This document shows, in pieces, positions 52,411 through 62,295 of a stretch of DNA of 64,000 nucleotides (positions are counted from its first letter, which is position 1; every line of letters starts with the position of its first letter). The stretch is from JAIBJN01 sp963825255. GTDB lineage: Bacteria; Actinomycetota; Thermoleophilia; Gaiellales; Gaiellaceae. A model generated the notes under the pieces. That model saw only the letters and a program-made list of their open reading frames with translations. It had not been told where the DNA came from and did no database searches. The position numbers and the translations under genes were made by a program. Location: positions 186,001-250,000 of the forward strand of contig CAWGSF010000009.1 of assembly GCA_963825255.1 (NCBI GenBank), in the 5' to 3' direction.

Positions 52411-54042
52411 GTGGCCGTCCGCTCCGAGACGATCGCCCCCGGCTGGAAGGACGGCCGCGTCACCAGCTGGCTGACGACCGTCGACCACAAGCGGATCGGG
52501 ATCCTCTACCTCGTCACCGCGTTCTTCTTCTTCTTCGCGGCCGGCCTGATGGCGCTCCTCATGCGCGTCCAGCTCTCGCAGGCCGACAACGACATCTTCA
52601 CGAAGGACGACTACAACCAGCTCTTCACGATCCACGGGACGGCGATGGTCTTCCTCTTCGTCGTCCCCATCCTCGCGGGCTTCGGGAACTACCTCGTCCC
52701 GCTCATGATCGGCGCGAAGGACATGGCCTTCCCGAGGCTGAACGCGCTCTCGTACTGGCTCTTCCTCCTCGGCGGGCTCGTCATCCTCGCGAGCTTCAAG
52801 TCGGGCGGCGGCGCGGCCAGCGCGGGCTGGACGTCGTACCCGCCGCTCTCGAGCGAGGAGTTCAGCCCCGGGTCGGGGCAGGACCTCTGGATCCTTGGGC
52901 TCCACCTCACGTCGCTCTCGTCGCTCGCCGGCGCGATCAACTTCATCGTCACGATCCACAACATGCGCACCCCGGGGATGACCTGGATGCGCATCCCGCT
53001 CTTCGTCTGGACCATCGAGGCCTACGCCGTCCTGCTCCTGCTCGTGCTCCCGACGATCTCCGCGGCCGTAACGCTCCTCCTCCTCGACCGGCAGGCGGGC
53101 ACGTCGTTCTTCGCGCCGGAGAACGGAGGGCCGGTGCTCTGGCAGCACATGTTCTGGTTCTTCGGCCACCCGGAGGTCTACATCATGGTGCTGCCCGCGA
53201 TGGGGATCATCTCCGAGGTGATCCCCGTGTTCTCGCGGAAGCCGATCTTCGGCTACAAGGCGATCGTCTTCTCGACGATCGGCATCGCCTTCGCGAGCAT
53301 GCTCGTCTGGGCCCACCACATGTTCACGATCGGGATGGCGATGCCGCTCCAGGCCTGGTTCATGGTCGCGTCCTTCTCGGTGGCCGTCCCGACGGCGATC
53401 AAGATCTTCAACTGGCTGGCGACGCTCTGGCGCGGCCACCTCTGGTTCGCCACGCCGCTCCTCTTCTGCCTCGGCTTCCTCGGCCTCTTCACCATGGGCG
53501 GACTGTCGGGGATCCTGCTCGCCACGTATCCGGTGGACTACCAGGCCCAGGACAGCTACTACGTCGTCGCCCATATGCACTACGTCCTCTTCGGCGGCAC
53601 GGTGTTCGGGATCTTCGCCGGCACCTACTACTGGTTCCCGAAGATCACGGGGCGGATGTACGACGAGCGGCTGGGGAAGATCCACTTCTGGCTCCTCTTC
53701 ATCGGCTTCAACGCCGCGTTCCTCCCGCAGCACATGCTCGGCCTCATGGGCATGCCGCGGCGCGTGTACACGTACGACCGGCACGGGCTCTTCGAGTGGT
53801 ACAACCTCATCTCGAGCATCGGCGCCTTCATCATGGGCGTCGCGATCCTCGTCTTCGTGTGGAACGCGGTGAAGAGCTGGCGGAAGGGGACGCGCGTGGG
53901 CAACGACCCGTGGGGGGCGGACACGCTCGAGTGGTACACGACGTCGCCGCCCCCGGCGCACAACTTCGACCAGGTCCCGTACGTGTCGAGCCCGCGTCCG
54001 CTTCGCGACCTGAAGCTCCGGCTGAAGGGACAGCGGGCGTGA
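52411..54042 (+). CDS. coxA: Cytochrome c oxidase subunit I
   Basis: This 543-residue, 12-TM heme-copper oxidase catalytic subunit reduces O2 to water and pumps protons. Seen are 'SWLTTVDHKRIGILYL', the low-spin heme His in 'TIHGTAMVFLFVVPI', CuB and cross-linked Tyr in 'WFFGHPEVYIMVLPAMGIISE', the two CuB His in 'WAHHMFTIGM' and the heme His pair region 'YYVVAHMHYVLFGGTVFG'. The 'GHPEVY' Glu marks an A1-type oxidase with an intact K/D channel entry region. The GTG start is 2 nt after the coxB stop, and GTGA overlap joins it to ctaB. Confidence 0.95.
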   Translation: MAVRSETIAPGWKDGRVTSWLTTVDHKRIGILYLVTAFFFFFAAGLMALLMRVQLSQADNDIFTKDDYNQLFTIHGTAMVFLFVVPILAGFGNYLVPLMIGAKDMAFPRLNALSYWLFLLGGLVILASFKSGGGAASAGWTSYPPLSSEEFSPGSGQDLWILGLHLTSLSSLAGAINFIVTIHNMRTPGMTWMRIPLFVWTIEAYAVLLLLVLPTISAAVTLLLLDRQAGTSFFAPENGGPVLWQHMFWFFGHPEVYIMVLPAMGIISEVIPVFSRKPIFGYKAIVFSTIGIAFASMLVWAHHMFTIGMAMPLQAWFMVASFSVAVPTAIKIFNWLATLWRGHLWFATPLLFCLGFLGLFTMGGLSGILLATYPVDYQAQDSYYVVAHMHYVLFGGTVFGIFAGTYYWFPKITGRMYDERLGKIHFWLLFIGFNAAFLPQHMLGLMGMPRRVYTYDRHGLFEWYNLISSIGAFIMGVAILVFVWNAVKSWRKGTRVGNDPWGADTLEWYTTSPPPAHNFDQVPYVSSPRPLRDLKLRLKGQRA

Positions 54043-55250
54043 GCGCGCGGCCCGGCCCCTGGCTCCGCCTGACCGCCATCGCAGCCACCGCGGGGGTCGC
54101 GGCAGTGGTGGCGACCGGCGAGTGGGGGCTCGCGCACGACGTGACGGCGAACGTGACCCTCGCCCTCCTCGCGGCGACGGTGCTGGGAGCGCGGCTCGCT
54201 CACCCGGACCGACGCGACCTCCTCGCCTCCTCGGCCGCCGCCTTCCTGCTCTTCGCCCTGGCCGGCCTCGCGGCGCTCGCCGGCGCGCCCGTCGGCGTCC
54301 ACATCGCGCTCGGCGCGGCCGCGCTCGCCGCCGCGGCGGTGTCCGCCGCCGTCGCGTTCAGGGGCGGCGTGCCCGTCCCGGCAGGATCGTGGCGCGACTA
54401 CGTCACCCTCACGAAGCCGCGGATCATGGTGTTGCTGCTCATCACCGGAGCGGGCGGCATGATCGTCGGCGCGGGCGGTCTCCCCTCCGCGGGCCTCGCG
54501 CTGGCGACGCTCGGCGGCCTCGCCCTCGCCTGCGGGGGCGCGAGCGCGCTCAACCACGTCCTCGACCGCGACATCGACACGCACATGGCGCGGACCGCAC
54601 GGCGGCCCGTCGCCGCCGGGCGCGTGCCGCCGGAGCGGGCGCTCGAGTTCGGGCTCGCCCTCTCGGCACTCTCCTACGTCGTCCTCACGAGCTTCGTCAA
54701 CGTCCTCGCCGCGCTGCTGGCCCTGGCCGGGAACCTCTTCTACGTCCTCGTCTACACGCGCTGGCTCAAGCGCTCGACGCCCCAGAACATCGTCATCGGC
54801 GGGGCGGCCGGGGCCGTGCCCCCGCTCGTCGGCTACGCCGCGGCGACGGGCGACCTGACCCTCACCGCCCTGGCGCTCTTCCTCATCGTCTTCTTCTGGA
54901 CGCCCCCGCACTTCTGGGCGCTCGCGCTGCTCATCAAGCGCGACTACGCGGAGGCAGGGATCCCGATGCTGCCCGTCGTCCGCGGCGAGCGGGAGACGGC
55001 GCGCTCGATCGTCCGCTACTCGATCGTCCTCGTCGCCGTCACCCTGCTGCCCGTGCTCGGGAGGACGCTCGGGGTGGTCTACCTCGCCTCGGCCGCCGTC
55101 CTCGGCGTCGCGTTCCTCGCCCTCGCGCTCGCCCTCCAGCGCCGGACGACCCCGACACGCGCGCCCGCGCCGCCTCTTCAGCTACTCGCTCGCCGTACCG
55201 TCGCACCTGCTCTTCGTCGCGATGGCCATCGACCGCGCGTGCGTGCCTGA
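54039..55250 (+). CDS. ctaB: Protoheme IX farnesyltransferase with N-terminal membrane extension, frameshifted at 3' end
   Basis: This UbiA-family enzyme makes heme O from heme b and farnesyl-PP. Residues 1-110 form an extra hydrophobic domain of about four helices, then the prenyltransferase starts 'DYVTLTKPRIMVLLLITGAGG'. The Asp-rich motif is 'NHVLDRDIDTHMARTARRP', and 'VYTRWLKRSTPQNIVIGG' and 'FFWTPPHFWALAL' follow. Near 55165 the frame shifts; the expected tail 'RLFSYSLAVPSHLLFVAMAIDRAC' is in another frame. GTG overlaps coxA's stop. It supplies heme for the oxidase encoded just upstream. Confidence 0.88.
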   Translation: MSARPGPWLRLTAIAATAGVAAVVATGEWGLAHDVTANVTLALLAATVLGARLAHPDRRDLLASSAAAFLLFALAGLAALAGAPVGVHIALGAAALAAAAVSAAVAFRGGVPVPAGSWRDYVTLTKPRIMVLLLITGAGGMIVGAGGLPSAGLALATLGGLALACGGASALNHVLDRDIDTHMARTARRPVAAGRVPPERALEFGLALSALSYVVLTSFVNVLAALLALAGNLFYVLVYTRWLKRSTPQNIVIGGAAGAVPPLVGYAAATGDLTLTALALFLIVFFWTPPHFWALALLIKRDYAEAGIPMLPVVRGERETARSIVRYSIVLVAVTLLPVLGRTLGVVYLASAAVLGVAFLALALALQRRTTPTRAPAPPLQLLARRTVAPALRRDGHRPRVRA

Positions 55251-55255
55251 GGCTG

Positions 55256-55372
55256 ATGGACCCGGAGCTCGCGCGCAAGAACGTCCGCCTCGGGCTGATC
55301 CTCTTCGGGATCGCGCTCCTCCTGGCCGCCGGCTCGGTCGTCGTGGCCGTGATCTACAACGCCGCCTCCTGA
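55256..55372 (+). CDS. Small membrane protein, possible oxidase-associated subunit
   Basis: A 38-residue ORF: 'MDPELARKNVRLGLILFG' then a single hydrophobic helix ending 'VVVAVIYNAAS'. It starts 6 nt after the ctaB stop and has the look of small CcoQ/CtaM-like accessory subunits of heme-copper oxidases. No signal peptide; N-in single TM is likely. Its role is inferred only from position and shape. Confidence 0.6.
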   Translation: MDPELARKNVRLGLILFGIALLLAAGSVVVAVIYNAAS

Positions 55373-56489
55373 TCCGTACCGGGCGTTCCTCGCCCGCCCG
55401 CCGGAGCCGCCGGAGGGGATCGCGCTCGGCGTCAAGGACCTGATCGACACCGCCGGGCTCGTCACGACCTACGGTTCGGCGATCTTCCGCGAGCACGTTC
55501 CCGACCGGTCGGCGAGCTGCGTGACCGCCCTCGAGCATGCCGGCTACGGAGTCGTCGGCAAGACCAACCTCCACGAGTTCGCCTACGGGATCACGTCGGA
55601 CAACCCGCACTACGGCGCCGTGGTCAACCCGCTGACGCCCGGCCGGATCCCGGGCGGCTCGAGCGGCGGCAGCGGCGCCGCGCTGGCCGCCGGCCTCTGC
55701 GAGGCGGCGCTGGGGACGGACAGCGCCGGCTCGATCCGGCTGCCCGCGGCGTGTTGCGGCGTCGTCGGCTTCAAGCCCACGTGGGGGCTCGTGCCGGCCG
55801 ACGGCGTCTTCCCGCTCGCGCCCAGCTTCGACACGGTGGGGCCGATGGCCCGGTCGGTGGCCGGCTGCGTCGCCATGATGAGCGCGCTCGCGCCGGCGGC
55901 CCTCCCCGAGAGCCCCGCGGACCTGGGCGACGTCCGCGCCGCGCTCGCCTGGACGGAGCACGCCGACCCGCTCGTCCGCGCCCGGGTCGAGGAGGCGGCA
56001 TCCCGCCTACCGGGCACGGAGCGGGTCGACCTCCCGCTCCCGGGCGACCTCAACCCGGCCTTTCAGGCCGAGGCCGCGGACGCGCACCGCGAGCTGTTCG
56101 CCGAGCACGCCGATCTCTACGGGGAGAACGTCCGCAGGAAGCTCGAGGCGGCGTTCGCCGTCACCGACGAGCAGGCGGACGCCTCCCGCGCCGAGCGGGA
56201 GGCCTACCGCGAGCGTGCGGACGCGGTGCTCGACGGGTTCGACGTGCTCCTCACGCCGACGATGCCGATGGTCGCGCCTCCGGTCGGCCCCGGCGACCTC
56301 GTCCTGCGCGAGCGGATGATCTCGCTCACGCGCCCGTTCAACGGCCTCGGCTGGCCGGCGCTCGCCCTCCCCTGCGGGCCCGCGGAGGACGGGCTCCCCG
56401 CCTCGCTCTCGATCGCCGCCCGCCAGGGCGACGACGCGCTCGTCCTCGCCGTCGGGGACCAGGTCGAGCGCGCCCTGACCGGCACGTAA
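55353..56489 (+). CDS. Amidase (amidase signature family), start codon not visible
   Basis: A protein of about 370 residues of the Ser-cisSer-Lys amidase family. Lys in 'LGVKDLIDTAG', the cis-Ser region 'PGGSSGGSGAALAAG' and the nucleophile in 'GTDSAGSIRLPAACCG' are all present, and 'GVVGFKPTWGLV' follows. The frame opens after a stop at about 55350 and has no ATG/GTG/TTG before the catalytic Lys. The first GTG (55521) would remove the Lys, so an indel or an unusual start near 55371 ('DPYRAFLARPPEPP') is likely. The stop TAA is part of palindrome family A. Substrate unknown. Confidence 0.82.
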   Translation, partial: STTPPPDPYRAFLARPPEPPEGIALGVKDLIDTAGLVTTYGSAIFREHVPDRSASCVTALEHAGYGVVGKTNLHEFAYGITSDNPHYGAVVNPLTPGRIPGGSSGGSGAALAAGLCEAALGTDSAGSIRLPAACCGVVGFKPTWGLVPADGVFPLAPSFDTVGPMARSVAGCVAMMSALAPAALPESPADLGDVRAALAWTEHADPLVRARVEEAASRLPGTERVDLPLPGDLNPAFQAEAADAHRELFAEHADLYGENVRRKLEAAFAVTDEQADASRAEREAYRERADAVLDGFDVLLTPTMPMVAPPVGPGDLVLRERMISLTRPFNGLGWPALALPCGPAEDGLPASLSIAARQGDDALVLAVGDQVERALTGT

Positions 56490-56507
56490 CAGTCTGTTAC
56501 TTGCCGG
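56479..56507. repeat. Palindrome family A, copy 3, extended
   Basis: The core GTAACAG-T-CTGTTAC at 56486-56500 is flanked by CCGGCA/TGCCGG with one C/T mismatch, giving a 13-bp stem. The amidase stop (TAA, 56487-56489) and the OpcA stop on the other strand (56497-56499) are both provided by this palindrome. Confidence 0.75.
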
Positions 56508-57366
56508 TGGTCGTCCAGGAGGCCACGCGGCGGGCGGCTTCCTCGTAGATCCGGTCGCGACCGAACATCTCGAGCTGGTCGGAGAGGAAGTCGCTCGACG
56601 TCATCACGTCGGCCGCGACCTGCTGCGCCTCCTGGCCGTCGACCTCGACCCGCTCGATGCTGTCGGCCTGCTCGTGGTCGAGCTCGACCTCGCGGCCGAG
56701 CCGCGTCTCGAGCCAGGCGGAGAGCAGGAGCGCGTCGGCCAGTGGCCCCGCGACGGTGACCTGCTCCGCGGCGGCGACGTCCGGCCACATCTCGGCGACG
56801 GCCGCCCGCCACGGCAGCGTGCGCGCCCAGGCGATGTCGGAGACGGCGATCTTGTCGAAGAGCTTCGAGAGCTCGCGGCAGTCGCGCGCTGGCTCGTCCC
56901 ATTCGACCGCGTCGACGACGAGCCGGTCGGCGAGGGCGACGAGCTGCTCGAGCTCGGTCGACCCGTACGGGAGCGGCCCACGCCAGCGCAGGAAGACCGG
57001 GAGGTCGGAGACGAGGAGCGGCATGACGACGCTCGCGGGGGTGGAGGCGCGCGCTCCGCGCAGCCGGAGCGTGATGACCTCGGCGCAGACCTCCTTCCGC
57101 ACGCCCTGGCGCACGAAGCAGCGGAGGTCGACCTCGCCCTCGAGGGAGTCCGTCGGGTCGTCGGGCTGTGGGAGGAGCAGGATCGCCCGCGACGGATGCC
57201 GCTCGGCGAGGCCCGCCAGCGTCCCCGTCGCAGCCTCGACCCAGCGCTCCGGCACCCACGCGATGTGGGTCATCACGCTCGTCCGCAGCCGTGGCGGCGC
57301 GCCCGGGTCGGTCGAGGCCTCCCGGAGGCGGGCCAGGTCACGCTCGAGCTCGCGGACGGTCGTCAA
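56497..57366 (-). CDS. opcA: Glucose-6-phosphate dehydrogenase assembly protein OpcA
   Basis: A 289-residue OpcA/G6PD-activator family protein, needed in actinobacteria and cyanobacteria for G6PDH oligomer activity. Visible blocks are 'RASTDPGAPPRLRTSVMTHIAWV'-like N-terminus, 'RHPSRAILLLPQPDDP', 'VVMPLLVSDLPVFLRWRGPLP' and 'PVFLRW...LVVDAVEWDEPA'. The TTG start overlaps the zwf stop (TTGA), so it is co-translated with its partner. It is the last gene of the pentose-phosphate operon and ends in the palindrome shared with the amidase gene. Confidence 0.9.
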   Translation of the reverse strand: MTTVRELERDLARLREASTDPGAPPRLRTSVMTHIAWVPERWVEAATGTLAGLAERHPSRAILLLPQPDDPTDSLEGEVDLRCFVRQGVRKEVCAEVITLRLRGARASTPASVVMPLLVSDLPVFLRWRGPLPYGSTELEQLVALADRLVVDAVEWDEPARDCRELSKLFDKIAVSDIAWARTLPWRAAVAEMWPDVAAAEQVTVAGPLADALLLSAWLETRLGREVELDHEQADSIERVEVDGQEAQQVAADVMTSSDFLSDQLEMFGRDRIYEEAARRVASWTTTGK

Positions 57367-58871
57367 TGCCGCCGCCAGGAACGGCCGTCGCGATGGAGGA
57401 GGTCGTCGGCCGCCGGCGGCCCCCAGCTCCCGGCGGCGTAGTTCGGGAAGCGCGGCCGGTCGCGCTTCCAGGGCGCCACCATGGCGTCGACGATGGCCCA
57501 CTGCTCCTCGACCTCGTCGGCGCGCGTGAACAGCGTCGCGTCGCCGAGCAGGCAGTCGAGGATGAGCCGCTCGTACGCCTCGGGGATGCCCATCCGGAAC
57601 GCACCGCCGTAGAGGAAGTCCATGTGGACCGTGCGGATGGACGTCCCCTGTCCGGGAACCTTCGCCCCGATCGCGAGCGACACGCCCTCGTCGGGCTGGA
57701 TGTGGATGAGGAGGACATTGGGCCGGAGTGACTCCCGGTCGACCTCGAAGGGCGGGTGCGGTGCCCGCTTGAACTGGATCGCGATCGTCGTCTCCCGCCG
57801 CGGCAGGCGCTTGCCGGTGCGGAGGTAGAACGGGCGTGTCGGCCCAGCGCCAGTTGTCGACGAAGAGCTTCGCCGCCACGTAGGTCTCCGTCTCCGAGTC
57901 GGCCGCGACGCCGTGCTCCTCGCGGTAGCCGGAGACCTCCTCGCCCTCGATGTAGCCGGAGCCGTACTGGCCGCGCACGACGTGTTTCGGGCCGGGCGTG
58001 TGGATGGCCTTCAGCACCTTGACCTTCTCGTTCCGCACCGACTCGGCGGCGAAGTCGATCGGGGGCTCCATGGCCGTCAGCGCCACGAGCTGGAGCATGT
58101 GGTTCTGGACGACGTCGCGGATGGCCCCGGCGTGCTCGTAGAAGTCCGCCCTGCCCTCGATGCCGAGCGACTCGGCGACCGTGATCTGGACGTGGTCGAT
58201 GAACTGCCGGTTCCAGATGGGCTCGAAGATGCCGTTCGCGAAGCGCAGCACGAGCATGTTCTGGACCGTCTCCTTGCCCAGGTAGTGGTCGATCCGGAAG
58301 ATCTCGTCCTCGTGGAAGTAGGTCGTGATCAGCTCGTTCAGAGCCTCTGCGCTGGCGAGGTCGTGGCCGAACGGCTTCTCGACGATCACGCGCGTCCAGC
58401 CCGACGCGGCCCGCCTGCGTCCCAGCGCCGTGACGATGTCGGCGAACGCCGGCGGCGGCACGGCGAGGTAGTACACGCGGTTGCCGGCCGTGCCCCGCGT
58501 CTCGTCGAGCTCGTTCAGGCACTCGACGAGGGCGTTCTCGCCCCCCTCGACGCCGAAGTCGGCGCTGACGTAGCTGAGGCCCTCGGCCAGACGCTCCCAG
58601 ACGTCCGGCCGGAACTCGTCACGACAGTTGACCATGACCGCCTGGCGCATGCGCTCGACGAAGTCCTCGGTGCTCATCTCCGTACGGGAGACGCCGACGA
58701 TCCCGAAGCGGGCGGGGAGAAGGCCGCGCAGGGCGAGGGCGTAGAGCGCGGGCATGATCTTCCGCTGGGTGAGGTCGCCCGAGGCCCCGAACACGGTTAT
58801 CGCGCAGGGCTCGGGAGGCCGGCGCATGGTCAGGCCCTCGAGCAGCGGGTTGGCCGCGGTCGCGACCTCGG

Positions 58872-58875
<4 letters not shown>
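57363..58875 (-). CDS. zwf: Glucose-6-phosphate 1-dehydrogenase, frameshifted
   Basis: An enzyme of about 503 residues: glucose-6-P + NADP to 6-phosphogluconolactone. 'VFGASGDLTQRKIMPALYAL' is the NADP motif, 'RIDHYLGKETVQNMLVLRFAN' the catalytic His/Lys signature (RIDHYLGKE), and 'WNRQFIDHVQITVAESLG' follows. Near 57838 one extra base moves the conserved 'YLRTGKRLPRRETTI' region out of frame; the rest, ending 'FPNYAAGSWGPPAADDLL', is in the new frame. Removing the base gives 1512 nt. GTG overlaps the gnd stop. Probably a sequencing error, since opcA and gnd are intact. Confidence 0.9.
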
Positions 58876-59758
<883 letters not shown>

Positions 59759-59762
<4 letters not shown>

Positions 59763-60145
59763 AGTGCCTCCAGGTCGTCGAGTGTGACGCGAACGATAGG
59801 GCGGCCGCGCTCACGGAGGGACGCGAGGTCGCCGTCCGCCTGCGCGTGGATGAGCCGCCGGAAGCCGAACGGCCGGCCGGGGATCGGAAGCTCCTCGCCC
59901 GGATCGTCCAGGACCTGGACGAAGTGCCCCGTCGGCGGGCCGCCCTTGTGCAGCTGCCCCGTCGAGTGGAGGTAGCGGGGGCCGAGGCCGACGGTGACGA
60001 CGCGGCCCGTGGCGCGCGCGCGCTCGACGAGCGGCGCGAGCGCTCCCTCCCGCTCCGGGTCGATGAACGCCTGCACCGCGACGTAGTCGCCCTCGCGCGT
60101 GCCCTCCAAGAGCTTCACCACCGCCTCCAGGCCCCCTTCGGCCAT
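59759..60145 (-). CDS. Detached C-terminal module of a glucose-6-phosphate isomerase (Tal-Pgi type)
   Basis: This 128-residue ORF has the end of bifunctional transaldolase/glucose-6-P isomerase proteins: 'GDYVAVQAFIDPEREGALAPLV', 'GLGPRYLHSTGQLHKGGPPTGHFVQVL' and 'IPGRPFGFRRLIHAQADGDLASLRERG'. In relatives this block is fused directly behind the sequence that ends the pgi ORF at 60165. Here the two are separated by a stop and a copy of palindrome family B, with an ATG at 60145. It may associate with the upstream protein as a second chain. It could also be a frame artefact, but the palindrome lies exactly at the junction. Confidence 0.75.
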
Positions 60146-60147
60146 GT

Positions 60148-60164
60148 CCGGGGTCAGACCCCGG
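60148..60164. repeat. Palindrome family B, copy 3, at the pgi split
   Basis: CCGGGGTCAGACCCCGG, identical to the cores at 20088 and 20238 when read on the minus strand (central T). It lies between the stop of the pgi ORF and the ATG of the C-terminal module, in the linker of what is a single protein in relatives. Confidence 0.75.
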
Positions 60165-61133
60165 TCAGGTCCCGGAAAGGACCTCGAGGGTGCGGTCTTT
60201 CGCCTCCTGGACGTTCGGCTGGTCGAAGGGGTTGATCTCGAGCACCGTGCCGGCGACGGCGGTCGCGAACTCCCAGCGGTAGAACTCGGCGCCCAGCCCG
60301 TCGTCGTCGAGCCGCAGCTCCACCGGCTCGCGGTCGCCCCCCTCCGGTGACTCGCCCGGCGCCGGGACGAGGCCCTTCCCCTGCTTCCCGGTGGACTCGG
60401 CGAGGAGCTGCTCGAGCCAGAGGCCGAACCCGTGCGGGTTCTCGAAGACGATCTTGTCGCGGCCTTCCAGCCACCTCGAGCCGAGCCGGAGGCCGAGCTC
60501 GACGCCGGGGCTGTCGGCCCGCCGGCACTGCTCGGCCATGCGTGTCGCGCTCTCGAGGATCTCCGCGACGCCCTCTCCCATCAGGCCCGCGGGCACCATG
60601 CCGAAGGCCGAGAGGGCCGAGTAGCGCCCCCCGATCGTGGGCTCGCCGTGGAAGACGCCGCGGAACTGCCGCTCGCCGGCCAGCGCCTCGAGCCCGGAGC
60701 CAGGGTCGGTGATGGCGACGAACGAGGCGCCCCGCTTGCCGGTCAGGCCCCAGAAGTGGTCGAGATGGCAACGCGTCTCCATCGTCGTCCCCGATTTCGA
60801 CGCGACCAGGAAGAGCGTCCGGTCGAGATCGAGCGAGGTCGTCAGGCGCCGGACGGCTTCCGGGTGCGTCGTGTCGAGGACGTGGAAGGTCGAGGTGCCC
60901 GACCAGCGGCGCAGCACCTCGGGCGCGAGGCTCGAGCCGCCCATCCCGAGGAGGACGGCGCTCTCGAACTCGGATGCTCCCTCCGCGAACGACTCGAGCT
61001 CGGGGACGCGCTGGAGCATGCGCGAGGGCTCGTCCAGCCAGCCCAGCCAGCGGCCCTCGTCGCCGCCCGTCCAGAGGGAGGAGTCCCGCGCCCAGAGACG
61101 CTCGACCAGCTCGGCGGTCTCGGCTCCCGCCAC
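60165..61133 (-). CDS. pgi: Glucose-6-phosphate isomerase, N-terminal/catalytic part
   Basis: A 322-residue phosphosugar isomerase (glucose-6-P to fructose-6-P) with two SIS domains: 'AVLLGMGGSSLAPEVLRRW' and 'LFLVASKSGTTMETRCHLDHF'. 'AITDPGSGLEALA', 'IGGRYSALSAFGMVPAGLMG' (catalytic Glu region) and the final 'VLEINPFDQPNVQEAKDRT' follow. Standard Pgi continues for another 130 residues after that block; here those residues are the next ORF. The GTG start is 12 nt after the transaldolase stop. The gene order tal-pgi matches the fused Tal-Pgi proteins of other lineages. Confidence 0.9.
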   Translation of the reverse strand: MAGAETAELVERLWARDSSLWTGGDEGRWLGWLDEPSRMLQRVPELESFAEGASEFESAVLLGMGGSSLAPEVLRRWSGTSTFHVLDTTHPEAVRRLTTSLDLDRTLFLVASKSGTTMETRCHLDHFWGLTGKRGASFVAITDPGSGLEALAGERQFRGVFHGEPTIGGRYSALSAFGMVPAGLMGEGVAEILESATRMAEQCRRADSPGVELGLRLGSRWLEGRDKIVFENPHGFGLWLEQLLAESTGKQGKGLVPAPGESPEGGDREPVELRLDDDGLGAEFYRWEFATAVAGTVLEINPFDQPNVQEAKDRTLEVLSGT

Positions 61134-61145
61134 GCGCCGGCGCCG

Positions 61146-62252
61146 CTAGGCGGCCACGACCTCGCCGGACTTCGCGCGGATGCCGTCGAGGAGCTCCGCG
61201 AACGAGTCCGCGAACTTGTCGACGCCCTCGCGCTCGAGAGTCTCGCTCACGTCGTCGTAGTCGACGCCCGCCGCGGCCATCTGCTCGAAGACCGCCTCCG
61301 CCTCGTCGATCCCCTCCTCGAGCGTCGGCGCCACGGTCCCGTGGTCCTGGAACGCGCGGATCGTCTCCTCCGGCATCGTGTTGACCGTCTCCGGGCCGAT
61401 GAGCTCGTCGACGTAGAGGGTGTCCGGGTACTCGGGGTTCTTCGTCGAGGTCGAGGCCCAGAGGCAGCGCTGGGGCGTCGCGCCCTTGCCGGCCAGGAAC
61501 TCCCAGCGCTCGCCGGCGAAGAGTCGCTTGTAGCGCTGGTACGCGAGCTTGGCGTTCGCCACCGCGAGCTTGCCCTCGAGCTCGTCGTGGCCGCCGACCT
61601 CGTCGAGCCGCCGGTCGGCCTCGGTGTCGACCCGCGAGACGAAGAAGCTCGCCACCGACGCGACCTTCGTCGGATGGCCGCCCGCCGCCACGAGCCGCTC
61701 GAGCCCGCGGATGTAGGCCTCGGCCACCTCGACGTAGCGCTCGAGGGAGAAGATCAGCGTGACGTTGATCGACTTGCCCTTCGCGATCATGTCCTCGATG
61801 GCCGGGAGCCCCGGCTTCGTGGCGGGGATCTTGACGAGGAGGTTCGGGCGGTCGATGAGCGCGTGGAGGCGGGCCGCCTGCGCGGTGGTCGCCTCGGTGT
61901 CGTAGGCGAGCGTCGGGTCGACCTCGATCGAGACGTAGCCGTCCCGCCCGGCGCCGGCGTCCCAGACCGGACGCAGGACGTCGCAGGCGTCGCCCACGTC
62001 CTGAGCCGCGAGCCGGATGAAGAGCTCCTTCGGGTCGCGCTCCTCCTCGAGGGCCTCGCGGAGCTGCTCGTCGTAGGCGTCTCCCGCGGACAGCGCCTTC
62101 TGGAAGATGGTCGGGTTCGAGGTCACGCCGACGACGGCGTCCTCCTGCATCAGCCGGGCGAGCTCGCCCGAGCGGAGCATGTCGCGCGACAGGTAGTCGA
62201 TCCAGACGCTCTGTCCGAGCTTCGAGAGCTGGTGGAGTCGGGAATCGGCCAT
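61146..62252 (-). CDS. tal: Transaldolase
   Basis: A 368-residue class I aldolase: sedoheptulose-7-P + glyceraldehyde-3-P to erythrose-4-P + fructose-6-P. 'GQSVWIDYLSRDMLRSGEL' and 'VVGVTSNPTIFQKAL' are the N-terminal blocks, and 'NLLVKIPATKPGLPAIE' carries the Schiff-base Lys. 'SINVTLIFSLERYVEVAEAYIRGLE' and 'RCLWASTSTKNPEY' follow. This is the longer actinobacterial/cyanobacterial type. ATG at 62252 is preceded by GGAAGGAC. It lies 43 nt downstream of transketolase in the same operon. Confidence 0.94.
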   Translation of the reverse strand: MADSRLHQLSKLGQSVWIDYLSRDMLRSGELARLMQEDAVVGVTSNPTIFQKALSAGDAYDEQLREALEEERDPKELFIRLAAQDVGDACDVLRPVWDAGAGRDGYVSIEVDPTLAYDTEATTAQAARLHALIDRPNLLVKIPATKPGLPAIEDMIAKGKSINVTLIFSLERYVEVAEAYIRGLERLVAAGGHPTKVASVASFFVSRVDTEADRRLDEVGGHDELEGKLAVANAKLAYQRYKRLFAGERWEFLAGKGATPQRCLWASTSTKNPEYPDTLYVDELIGPETVNTMPEETIRAFQDHGTVAPTLEEGIDEAEAVFEQMAAAGVDYDDVSETLEREGVDKFADSFAELLDGIRAKSGEVVAA

Positions 62253-62295
62253 GTCGTGTCCTTCCGTGGTTTCTCAGGTTCTACCGTAGCGCGGG

